Below, piece by piece: positions 16,965 to 24,888 of a stretch of 64,000 bases of DNA. Location: NCBI GenBank assembly GCA_016214905.1, contig JACRMQ010000007.1:757695-821694 (forward strand). Direction: 5' to 3'. Origin of the DNA: Ignavibacteriales bacterium. GTDB taxonomy: Bacteria > Bacteroidota > Ignavibacteria > UBA10030 > SZUA-254. A model generated the notes under the pieces. The model was given only the letters and a program-made list of their open reading frames with translations, ran no database searches and was not told where the DNA came from. The stretch's first letter is position 1, and every line of letters starts with the position of its first letter. The position numbers and the translations under genes are program-made.

Positions 16965-18545
16965 TTACTTCAGTATTGCTTCCACTTCTTCCTTGTCAAC
17001 ATCCATCACGTACTTAATTCCGCTGATAGCGGTTGCTTCATGAGTGAGCGAAGCGATATCGTCGCGTGTGATATGATCAAGTGAAAACTTCCTGTTACCT
17101 GCCATTAGCTGGCGTAATCCCTGACCGAGACGCTCGTAATATGTGTAAAGTCCGAGTGCGCCGGTGGGAATTTTTTCGAATTCATCATTGCCCAATTCGT
17201 GTCGCAGGTGAGCTGCCGTGACGAAGACCTCGTCTTTCGTGCTGCCGAACCGCTCGACATAAACAGGTAATTGACCTTCTTCCATCGCGCGACCGATTGT
17301 TTTTCCCACCATAGCTGCAGCAATAGGTGCACGTGCCATGCCAACGAGTTTTACAAACGGAGCGCCAAGTGCAAGTCCTTTAAATATTTGATCTTCGAAT
17401 GTAAATCCGCCCGCAACCGCAAGTGCCGGAATGTGTTGTTTGTTGTCTGCCAGTTTCTTGGTATAGGAATATAAAAGCGAATGTAATTCAACAGGTGGTA
17501 CACCCCATTCGTTCATCATACGCCATGGGCTCATACCTGTTCCGCCTCCGGCACCGTCTACCGTAAGAAGATCGAGTTTATACTTCGAAGCAAACTTGGC
17601 TGCACGTGCCAAGTCGGCCGGGCGATATGCACCGGTTTTTAAGAAAATATATTTTGCCCCGGCTTTGCGGAGTTCGTTAATTCGCTGCGCAAAAGATTCT
17701 TCGGTGACCATACCAACACGTGAATGTCGCTCGAATTCTTTGAATGCGCCGCGCTCAAACGCTTTTATTATCATTTCATCCATAGGATTCGGAAGAACAA
17801 CATAACCTCGCTGGTAAAGAGTTTGGGCTTTTTTAAGATTACGAATTTTCACTTCACCACCGATGTCTTTGGCACCCTGGCCCCATTTCAATTCAACAAT
17901 TTCAACACCTAATTTTTCGATTGCATATTCTTGAACACCGAGGCGTGTATCCTCGACGTTTGCTTGAACGATGATTGCACCGTAACCATTGCGCATGTGG
18001 TCTTTATAGAGTGATACACGACGCTTCAAATCTACAGTGTCATGAACTTTTCCATTTTTTATTATTGCGTCCATGTCCATGCCAACTACATTCTCTCCGA
18101 TGGTCAATCCGGTTCCTGAGAGAGCGGAACCGATTGCCAAGCCCTCCCAATTATTTTTTGCAATATCGGTAGAGCCAATACCGGGAATTATCCATGGGTA
18201 GTGGAACTTAATTCCTTTGTCATGGCCGAAACGAACTTCTAAATTAACATTCGGAAAGATTGCCACATCACTATCGGCTTTAATACCGTGCGCACCAACC
18301 GCAGTACCCATGATGTTAAAGTGAGAATAGTCGACAGGATAAAATTTTTCTCCCGCCGTTGTGATCACGCCGAACGGCTGAGGATAAATTACTTCATGAC
18401 CCCGATAAGCAGATTTGCCGATTTCGCACATGCCTATGCAGCCATCTACGCATGTTACGCACATACCGGAGGCAGGCACGATTGAACCGTCTGTTCTGTT
18501 CTTAGTTAGAGTTGCTGCTGTTGCGTTTATTTTTGAGAGCGACAT
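16965..18545 (-). CDS. FMN-binding glutamate synthase core domain protein (archaeal-type GltB)
   Basis: A 526-residue protein of the FMN-dependent glutamate synthase domain family, lacking the amidotransferase and C-terminal structural domains of full GltB. The N-terminus has a cysteine cluster (GMCVTCVDGCIGMCEIG, residues 27-43), a likely extra iron-sulfur site. FMN/substrate parts are visible at VELKWGQGAKDIGGEVK (about 220), LLTVDGAGGGTGMSPWRMMNE (about 328-348) and ALAVAGGFTFEDQIFKGLALGA. It is the last gene of the minus-strand operon with NuoE-, NuoF-GltD- and HoxU-like genes, 19 nt after the last of these. Role: reductive amination of 2-oxoglutarate with ammonia or a glutamine-derived ammonia source, electrons supplied by partners. 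Confidence 0.88.
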   Translation of the reverse strand: MSLSKINATAATLTKNRTDGSIVPASGMCVTCVDGCIGMCEIGKSAYRGHEVIYPQPFGVITTAGEKFYPVDYSHFNIMGTAVGAHGIKADSDVAIFPNVNLEVRFGHDKGIKFHYPWIIPGIGSTDIAKNNWEGLAIGSALSGTGLTIGENVVGMDMDAIIKNGKVHDTVDLKRRVSLYKDHMRNGYGAIIVQANVEDTRLGVQEYAIEKLGVEIVELKWGQGAKDIGGEVKIRNLKKAQTLYQRGYVVLPNPMDEMIIKAFERGAFKEFERHSRVGMVTEESFAQRINELRKAGAKYIFLKTGAYRPADLARAAKFASKYKLDLLTVDGAGGGTGMSPWRMMNEWGVPPVELHSLLYSYTKKLADNKQHIPALAVAGGFTFEDQIFKGLALGAPFVKLVGMARAPIAAAMVGKTIGRAMEEGQLPVYVERFGSTKDEVFVTAAHLRHELGNDEFEKIPTGALGLYTYYERLGQGLRQLMAGNRKFSLDHITRDDIASLTHEATAISGIKYVMDVDKEEVEAILK

Positions 18546-18564
18546 TTTTGTGTATCTCCTTTCG

Positions 18565-19242
18565 TTAATCTTTTTTTATTTCACATGCCACACAGGGTTC
18601 CATGTAGCACATCATGTCATTAAACTTTTCTTTTTCTATGCAGGGTGGACTAAGGTTAGCGCAACCGCCGCAGATTGCAAGCTCGGGTTGCGTATAAGTA
18701 CATCTTAACTGACAAGCCGGACAAACGTATATACAACCGCCGCACAGACGGCATTTTTCTGATTTAATATCGAACGGTGTACCTATACTTCGATTTCCAC
18801 CTCTGCCACGAAAACCAATCGCATTGCCGATCATTTGTTCTTTGCACATTCGAACGCATAATCCGCAAAGAATGCATTCTTCATGTTCCTGTCGGAACCG
18901 TTGTTGGCGCACCTCATGAGCCGATGCTATATCTTGAATTATTTTTGATTGTGGACAAGAAGCCAGCAACAACTCGATCACCATTTTCCGTGCGCGAATT
19001 ACTCTATTGGAGGATGTTCTGATTTTCATTCCTTCCTCGACCGGGTAAGTGCACGACGAAACAAGTTTCGACTTAAGTCCTTCACCGATTTCCACCACGC
19101 ACAGCCGGCATGCACCGTAGGGTGTCAAACCGTCCATGTGACACAAGGTTGGAATTGGGAAACCAAGGAATTCTGCAGCTTCGAGTATTGTTGTGCCTTC
19201 TTCTACGGAGACAGGCAGGCCGTTTATTTTTATATTAATCAT
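18565..19242 (-). CDS. HoxU/NuoG-N-like iron-sulfur subunit ([2Fe-2S] plus [4Fe-4S])
   Basis: A 225-residue electron carrier. Residues 1-80 are a plant-type [2Fe-2S] ferredoxin domain (CHMDGLTPYGACRLCVVEI, then SCTYP). Residues about 96-120 have the NuoG-type helix region (LASCPQSKIIQDIA). Residues about 120-185 form a two-[4Fe-4S] module (CILCGLCVRMC ... CRLCGGCIYVCPACQLRC). A last cysteine group (CGGCANLSPPC, CYMEPCVACEIK) is additional. It resembles HoxU of bidirectional hydrogenases, but no hydrogenase gene is present. It overlaps the NuoF-GltD gene by 4 bp, so the two are tightly coupled and probably one complex. Confidence 0.88.
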   Translation of the reverse strand: MINIKINGLPVSVEEGTTILEAAEFLGFPIPTLCHMDGLTPYGACRLCVVEIGEGLKSKLVSSCTYPVEEGMKIRTSSNRVIRARKMVIELLLASCPQSKIIQDIASAHEVRQQRFRQEHEECILCGLCVRMCKEQMIGNAIGFRGRGGNRSIGTPFDIKSEKCRLCGGCIYVCPACQLRCTYTQPELAICGGCANLSPPCIEKEKFNDMMCYMEPCVACEIKKD

Positions 19243-22200
19243 GCTGATTGTTCCTTCAATACCTGAGATTTCGGTTCTTCATGTTTCTTCTGTGTGAATT
19301 CAAGATCACATCGGAGGCATCTGCCCGCTTCGCTTTTTGCCTCTTCAATAGAAAGTGCCATCTCCACTTCGGTGAATTCGTGTTTCCTTCTCTCGATTGA
19401 AATTCGCGGTAGATCTGTCCGTTTTGTGGATTGCGAACTGCCGTTCGTTTTGAACGGTTCGATGTAATGATGAGGTAATTTCAATTCAGAGGGATGTTGT
19501 AATTCCTCATTTTTCAAATAGCGGTCGATCATTACAGCGACTTTTTTACCTGCGGCGATTGCATCGATCACGGTATTGGGACCTGTTATTACGTCACCGC
19601 CCGCAAAAACACCCGATCGATTTGTGCAGAGAGTTTCAGAATTTACTATTATCGTATTCTTGCGATCATCGACATCAAGCCGATTTGCACCGGCCACAGT
19701 TACACAGTCAGTATCGGAGCCCTCGCTTATTGCCACTATTAAAGTGTCGAGCGGAATGACATGTTGAGTACCGGGAATTGCAACAGGGCGTCGACGTCCG
19801 GTCGCATCAAGATCACCCAACTCATTATTAATACATTCAATGCCGGAAAGTTTACCGCCTTCCGATAGAATACCTGTCGGTGATACCAGCGTTTCTATAT
19901 GGATACCTTCCTGAAGAGCAGCTTCAATTTCTTCTTCGAATGCAGGCATTTCTTCTTGTGTCCGCCGATAGAAGATAGTAACACTTTTCACATCCGGTTG
20001 CCGGATAGCAATCCGTGCCGCATCAAGAGCAGAGTTACCACCGCCAACAATACCAACGCGACCTTTTGCCAATTTTTCACCGCGCAGGTTAAAAGCTTTC
20101 AGGAATTGAATTGATGGATATACTCCTGGCATATCTTCTCCGCGCAGTTGTAAGCGCAAGCTCTTATGGGCGCCAATGGCTACAAAGATTGCCTGGAATC
20201 CATCATCGAACAAACTATCCAATGTTATATCGCGGCCCAAGGTAGTATTACATTTGATTGTAATGTTCTCGTCCAGCAACGCATCTATTTCTTTCTTAAT
20301 GACCTCATGAGGTAAACGATAAGATGGAATTGCACTGAAAAGCATTCCGCCCGGTTGTGTTTCTGTTTCGAATACCGTTACCTTGTAACCTCTCAATGAA
20401 AGATAATGTGCAGCAGTCAATCCCGCAGGACCCGATCCGACTATAGCTACTAGTGGATGGCTGTTTGTAGTTTTTGCGAGACGCAACGGTTTATAAACCG
20501 AGGGCTCAATGCGATCGGTAATGAAACGTTTTAATGCCCGGATGGCGATTGGATCACCGCCGTGGATTCCTGCCTTGCATCGATCTTCGCACGGATGATT
20601 ACAAACGCGTGAACAAACGGACGGAAGAGGATTGGCTTCTCTGATAACTCGATATGCTTCCTCAAATTCGCCACGCTGGATATGCGCTATGTAACGCCAT
20701 GCCTCTGTTCCGATCGGACAAGCAGATGCACAAGGTGCACCTACGATTCCCTTACAAACGAAGGCATCGCATCGTTTGTTGTAGATATGTCTTCTGTATT
20801 CATCGATGAAGTACCGCAATGTGCTTAGAATCGGATTCGGTGCCGATTGACCAAGTCCGCACATCGAAGTATCTTTAACTGTTTCGGCTAATTCTGAGAG
20901 TAGTTTCAAATGACTTTCAGTACCTCGTCCTTCTGAAATATCTTCGAGTATTTCGTACATGCGCTGAGTTCCTTTGCGGCATGTAAAACACTTTCCGCAA
21001 GATTCATCTTTTAGAAAATTCATGAAGTACTTTGCCACATCGACCATGCAAGTATCATCGTCCATAACTATCATGCCGCCGGAACCCATGATGGAACCTG
21101 CAGCTGTTAAACTATCGTAATCAATCGGGAGGTCAAACATCTTCGCAGGAATACAGCCACCTGATGGACCGCCGGTTTGGACAGCTTTTATCTTTGCTTT
21201 TTTAACAGGGCCACCGCCAATTTCATTGACGATTGTATTGATTGTAATTCCCATCGGAATTTCAACTAAGCCGGTATTTTTTACTTTTCCGACAAGACTG
21301 AAAATTTTTGTTCCCGAATTTTTCGCTGTACCTATCTTTGAAAATTCTGAACCGCCGACATTAAATATTATTGGAATATTCGCCCATGTTTCAACATTGT
21401 TGATAGCGGTTGGTTTTCCTTCAATTCCTTTTTGTACCGGATATGGCGGACGTTGTCGCGGTTCTCCCATCTTTCCTTCGATCGAACGGATGAGAGCAGT
21501 TTCCTCACCGCAAACAAACGCGCCTGCGCCTTTTACTACATTAAGATCAAATGAGAAATTAGTTCCTAAAATATTTTTCCCTAAAAGACCAAATTCACGA
21601 GCTTGGCGTAAAGCGATTAAGAGATGTTTGATTGCGAGCGGATATTCAGCACGGACATATACAATACCTTCGGTTGCTCCTGTTGCAAGAGCTCCGATAA
21701 TCATTCCTTCTATGATGCTGTGTGGATTGCCTTCAAGAACGCTTCGGTCCATGTATGCCCCCGGATCACCTTCGTCAGCATTACAGACGAGAAATTTCCC
21801 CCTTCCGTTTTTTTGTTTTGCAAGCATTTCCCACTTCATACCGGTTGGAAATCCGGCGCCGCCGCGGCCACGCAAACCAGACGTTTTAACTTGATCTACG
21901 ACCCATGAAGCATCATTTTTTTCAATAACTTTTATCAACGATGAGTAACCGTCATTCACGATGTAATCTGTAATTCTTATCGGATCAACTTTCTCGTTCC
22001 TTGATAAGATACTGCGGTTTTGTTTCTTAAAGAATGGTATATCGTTTTGTTTTTCAAATTTTTGGCCCGTGGCAATATCGGTGTAGAATAAATCGGGTAA
22101 TAATGCACCTTTTGCTACCGCCTCAACAATTCGTATCATGTCATCCATCTTCAACTTAGGGTAGAAAGTACCTCTTGGTTCAACAAGGACGGATGGTTCC

Positions 22201-22427
22201 ATTTCACAGTAACCATGGCATCCGGTAATACGCAGATGGATTTTGGTTGTTAATTTTCTTGCGATGATTTCGCGTTTGGCAATTCGGATTAGATCATTGG
22301 CTCCGCTCGCCTGGCCGCAAGTTCCGGCAGAGATAATAATTGTCGGTGCATTTGATTCTTTCTGAGTTACTAATTTCTTTTGAAATTCTTTTAAAGCATT
22401 AATCGAGTTGAATCGTTCAGGTGCCAT
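19239..22427 (-). CDS. NuoF-GltD fusion: NADH-binding flavoprotein joined to NAD(P)H:glutamate synthase small-subunit-type oxidoreductase
   Basis: A 1062-residue flavoprotein. Residues 1-120 are a thioredoxin-like [2Fe-2S] domain (AGTCGQASGA ... TGCHGYCEMEP). Residues about 150-570 are NuoF: FMN/NADH site GLRGRGGAGFPTGMKWE and CNADEGDPGAYMDRSV, SLBB domain, and the [4Fe-4S] motif ESCGKCFTCR. Residues about 580-1050 are a GltD/NfnB-type half: Fe-S motif VCSRVCNHPCEDRCKAG, FAD loop VAIVGSGPAGLTAAHYL and NADPH loop VGIVGGGNSALDAARIA. The layout, two flavin halves joined by iron-sulfur centres, is that of the Stn-type (Sporomusa-type Nfn) transhydrogenase as I recall it. Upstream NuoE- and downstream HoxU-like subunits complete the set. 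Confidence 0.9.
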   Translation of the reverse strand: MAPERFNSINALKEFQKKLVTQKESNAPTIIISAGTCGQASGANDLIRIAKREIIARKLTTKIHLRITGCHGYCEMEPSVLVEPRGTFYPKLKMDDMIRIVEAVAKGALLPDLFYTDIATGQKFEKQNDIPFFKKQNRSILSRNEKVDPIRITDYIVNDGYSSLIKVIEKNDASWVVDQVKTSGLRGRGGAGFPTGMKWEMLAKQKNGRGKFLVCNADEGDPGAYMDRSVLEGNPHSIIEGMIIGALATGATEGIVYVRAEYPLAIKHLLIALRQAREFGLLGKNILGTNFSFDLNVVKGAGAFVCGEETALIRSIEGKMGEPRQRPPYPVQKGIEGKPTAINNVETWANIPIIFNVGGSEFSKIGTAKNSGTKIFSLVGKVKNTGLVEIPMGITINTIVNEIGGGPVKKAKIKAVQTGGPSGGCIPAKMFDLPIDYDSLTAAGSIMGSGGMIVMDDDTCMVDVAKYFMNFLKDESCGKCFTCRKGTQRMYEILEDISEGRGTESHLKLLSELAETVKDTSMCGLGQSAPNPILSTLRYFIDEYRRHIYNKRCDAFVCKGIVGAPCASACPIGTEAWRYIAHIQRGEFEEAYRVIREANPLPSVCSRVCNHPCEDRCKAGIHGGDPIAIRALKRFITDRIEPSVYKPLRLAKTTNSHPLVAIVGSGPAGLTAAHYLSLRGYKVTVFETETQPGGMLFSAIPSYRLPHEVIKKEIDALLDENITIKCNTTLGRDITLDSLFDDGFQAIFVAIGAHKSLRLQLRGEDMPGVYPSIQFLKAFNLRGEKLAKGRVGIVGGGNSALDAARIAIRQPDVKSVTIFYRRTQEEMPAFEEEIEAALQEGIHIETLVSPTGILSEGGKLSGIECINNELGDLDATGRRRPVAIPGTQHVIPLDTLIVAISEGSDTDCVTVAGANRLDVDDRKNTIIVNSETLCTNRSGVFAGGDVITGPNTVIDAIAAGKKVAVMIDRYLKNEELQHPSELKLPHHYIEPFKTNGSSQSTKRTDLPRISIERRKHEFTEVEMALSIEEAKSEAGRCLRCDLEFTQKKHEEPKSQVLKEQSA

Positions 22428-22449
22428 ATTTTTACTCTCTGAAATTAGT

Positions 22450-23304
22450 TCATTGGAGTGTTGGAGTGGTTAAATCGAGCATGTGACTTTTACATCCGCG
22501 TCTTGAACAAATCTGTATTATGCCGCCATCTCGAACCACCAGAGGTATCATAGCTGCGTTGCACATCGTGCAATTTGATGTGCCAACTAATTCTGTATGA
22601 CAGTGAGGACAGAAGAAATGAACAATTGTATCCATCGGTATTTCATTCCCTGTTTCTATCGTATAACTTCCATATAACGACGATAATCTAACCCAACCAT
22701 GTTCTTGTCCGTAAGAAATCGTGATTTTTATGGAGGGGTGATTATCGATTAAATTTTCATGATCCATGAGAGGATGATTACAGCGCGAGCAATTTACCTC
22801 GAGAGGGAAAATTCTTTTATCTTCTTTGATATCAACTTTATCTAAACCGGATTTAGTGTGCTGGATAATTTCTTTTACCTTGCCGGTTGTTACGTGAGAA
22901 AAATAATGTCCGTCAACAACTACAACAGGGGCAATAGCACATGCGCCTAAGCAGCGAACTGTTTCTAACGTGAATTCTTTATCTGTTGTTGTTTCGCCGT
23001 CACTTTTTATTTTGAGTTTCTGTTCAAACTCATCTGCGATGGCTTGTCCGCCTCGAACGTGGCAGGCTGTTCCGAGGCATACCGAGGCAAGATGTTTACC
23101 TCTTTCTTTTAACCGGAATGCTCGATAGAATGTGGCAACACTGTAAATATCAACAATATCGTGGGCGGTTATCTCTGCTACTATGCGAAGTACATCTTCA
23201 GGTAAATAACCGTATTTTGATTGGATCTCTTCGAGGATGGAGATGAGTCCACCTCGGTGATGTTTGTACTTCTCTACGATGGGTAAAACACTTTCACGAT
23301 TCAT
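22450..23304 (-). CDS. NuoE-like [2Fe-2S] subunit with extra zinc-ribbon C-terminal domain
   Basis: A 284-residue protein. Residues 1-150 are a normal NuoE/HydC-type thioredoxin-fold subunit: HHRGGLISILEEIQSKYGYLP, then cluster ligands SVCLGTACHVRGG and ETVRCLGACAIAPVV. Residues about 165-284 are an addition absent from ordinary NuoE (about 160 residues): CSRCNHPLMDHEN, FFCPHCHTEL, CTMCNAAM and CSRRGCKSH, four pairs of zinc or iron ligands. It is the first gene of the operon, 22 nt before the NuoF-GltD fusion. It would pass electrons between NADH-FMN and the iron-sulfur chain; the extra domain may dock the glutamate synthase or sense metal. Confidence 0.87.
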   Translation of the reverse strand: MNRESVLPIVEKYKHHRGGLISILEEIQSKYGYLPEDVLRIVAEITAHDIVDIYSVATFYRAFRLKERGKHLASVCLGTACHVRGGQAIADEFEQKLKIKSDGETTTDKEFTLETVRCLGACAIAPVVVVDGHYFSHVTTGKVKEIIQHTKSGLDKVDIKEDKRIFPLEVNCSRCNHPLMDHENLIDNHPSIKITISYGQEHGWVRLSSLYGSYTIETGNEIPMDTIVHFFCPHCHTELVGTSNCTMCNAAMIPLVVRDGGIIQICSRRGCKSHMLDLTTPTLQ

Positions 23305-23344
23305 CAGTCACCTTCTTAGATAGTTTTTCGTTAAGCGATTTATG

Positions 23345-23374
23345 CTACAACAACCGATTATTATCTTTCTTCAA
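23345..23374 (-). CDS. Possible 9-codon leader ORF ahead of the NuoE-like gene
   Basis: On the minus strand a near-perfect Shine-Dalgarno AAGGAGGT (revcomp of 23382-23389) is followed, 7 nt later, by TTG and eight codons (KKDNNRLL), then TAG. It ends 40 nt before the nuoE-like ATG. It may be a leader peptide or a stray site; there is no conservation evidence here. Confidence 0.2.
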   Translation of the reverse strand: MKKDNNRLL

Positions 23375-23560
23375 AGTATTGACCTCCTTCATTCAAATCA
23401 TGCTTGATATGTAAAATATCAGAATAATTTTTAATTAGCAATCTTTATTCCAACGTATTAATAGTTTGAAGTTAATAATAATTGTGAATATTTAAAAAGT
23501 TTGTATATTAATTTTTGGTTAAGCTCTTCACGATAGGGAATGACTATCAACTCTGAAAAT

Positions 23561-23591
23561 TATCTCATAAAAAATTATCATTCATGAGATA
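23561..23591. promoter_or_regulatory. Inverted repeat, possible activator site upstream of ald
   Basis: TATCTCAT (23561-23568) and ATGAGATA (23584-23591) are a perfect 8-bp inverted repeat with 15-nt spacing. Its centre is about 97 nt upstream of the predicted ald start (about 23673), the distance usual for sigma54 enhancer-binding proteins. The remainder of 23305-23730 is AT-rich, with a weak minus-strand TTGCTA-17-TATTTT that could drive the NuoE operon. Confidence 0.35.
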
Positions 23592-23648
23592 TCAGATTAT
23601 TTGTGAAAAGAGATATTGTTACTTATAATCCTTTAAAACAATCAATAT

Positions 23649-23665
23649 CTGGCATACAAATTGAC
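23649..23665 (+). promoter_or_regulatory. Sigma54-like promoter of ald
   Basis: CTGGCAT (23649-23655), 5 nt, TTGAC (23661-23665), with AATCAAT just upstream: the same motif and spacing as before gdhA (12334-12350). The -12 element is GA instead of GC. Predicted start near 23673, leader about 58 nt. Confidence 0.4.
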
Positions 23666-23730
23666 ACTTTTAATTCGGTCGATATCCAATAATAATTCTA
23701 TATCATTCAATCATTTTCAGTGTTGGTTCT

Positions 23731-24846
23731 ATGAATTTTGGTGTACTTAAAGAAGACACAGCACGCGAAAGACGTATCGCATTAACGCCTGCGGGAGTCC
23801 AGTCACTAGTCAGTGGCGGGCATCAGGTCTATATTGAAAAAGATTCCGGAGTCGCTTCCCACTTTACCAATGAACAGTACGAAACAACCGGAGCAAAAAT
23901 TGTTTACACTCGCGATGAGATATTCGGCCGATCCGAAGTTGTATTGAAAGTATCTCCACCCACCGTTGAAGAATGCGAGCGATTGGAAGATGGAAAAACA
24001 TTGATTTCAGCTCTTCATCTCGTAGTTGGAAAAAAAGAAAAACTTGAATTACTTTTGAAAAAAAATGTGTGCGCTATCGGTTATGAGTTGATAGAAGATC
24101 AGAACGGGGAATTGCCGATACTTCAGGTGATGAGTGAAATCGCAGGTCAAATGGCAACACAGGTCGCTGCGCGTTATCTTGAAAGCAGCGCGAATGGACG
24201 CGGTATAGTGATGGGTGGAATTACAGGAGTTCCACCGGCAACAGTTTTAATAATCGGCGGCGGAACTGTGGGGCATGCGGCTGCTCGAATCGCTTTTAGT
24301 CTTGGAGCCGAAGTTATATTACTGGATAAAGATTTAAGGCGCATCCGCACGCTGGCAAACGAATTTAAATTTCGTATAGTAACAGCCATCGCTAACGAAT
24401 ACAATATCCGTAAGGCATTGCATTTCGCTGATGTTGTGATTGGCGCGGTACTAATTAAAGCAGAACGCGCGCCTCATGTAGTAACTGAAGACATGATAAA
24501 ACTGATGAAACCCGGTTCGATTGTAATAGACGTTTCAATCGACCAGGGTGGATGTATTGAAACCAGCCGCCCAACTACGCTTGAGAATCCGACATACGTT
24601 CTGCATAATGTAATTCATTATTGTGTCCCAAACATGCCGGCGAATGTTTCGCGTACCGCAACCTATGGTTTGACTAACGCTCTGCTTCCTTATCTCTTAA
24701 ATATCTCGCAATTGGGAATCTCAGGTGCATTGGCAGAAGATACCGGACTTGCAAAAGGAGTTTGCACATACAAGGGCAAATGTACCAACGAGCCGCTCGC
24801 TCGCAGGTTCGAGTTGAAGCATTATAATGTTCAATCACTGTTGTGA
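23731..24846 (+). CDS. ald: Alanine dehydrogenase
   Basis: A 371-residue NAD-dependent enzyme that interconverts alanine with pyruvate and ammonia. Motifs: N-terminal GVLKEDTARERRIALTPAGV, the substrate-site EKDSGVASHFTNEQY, the nucleotide loop VLIIGGGTVGHAAARIAFSLGAEV (residues about 174-197), HNVIHYCVPNMPANVSRTATYG and the C-terminal TNALLPYL. Length is typical. It is divergent from the NuoE/GltB operon and 42 nt before the CoA-transferase. The shared promoter motif suggests coregulation with gdhA, for instance by nitrogen status or amino-acid supply. Confidence 0.96.
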   Translation: MNFGVLKEDTARERRIALTPAGVQSLVSGGHQVYIEKDSGVASHFTNEQYETTGAKIVYTRDEIFGRSEVVLKVSPPTVEECERLEDGKTLISALHLVVGKKEKLELLLKKNVCAIGYELIEDQNGELPILQVMSEIAGQMATQVAARYLESSANGRGIVMGGITGVPPATVLIIGGGTVGHAAARIAFSLGAEVILLDKDLRRIRTLANEFKFRIVTAIANEYNIRKALHFADVVIGAVLIKAERAPHVVTEDMIKLMKPGSIVIDVSIDQGGCIETSRPTTLENPTYVLHNVIHYCVPNMPANVSRTATYGLTNALLPYLLNISQLGISGALAEDTGLAKGVCTYKGKCTNEPLARRFELKHYNVQSLL

Positions 24847-24888
24847 TTTGTTTGACTGTCATAATCAAACGATAAATATTTAAAGAAT

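Noticed and set aside
23661-23690. Sigma70 reading of TTGACA upstream of ald
   Set aside because: At 16-18 nt spacing only ATCCAA or TATCCA follow, and the same is true for gdhA; the conserved TGGCAT upstream fits a sigma54-like motif better. Not fully excluded.
24850-24870. GTTTGA/TCAAAC inverted repeat between ald and the CoA-transferase as a terminator
   Set aside because: The stem is only 6 bp, A/T-rich, and no T-run follows.
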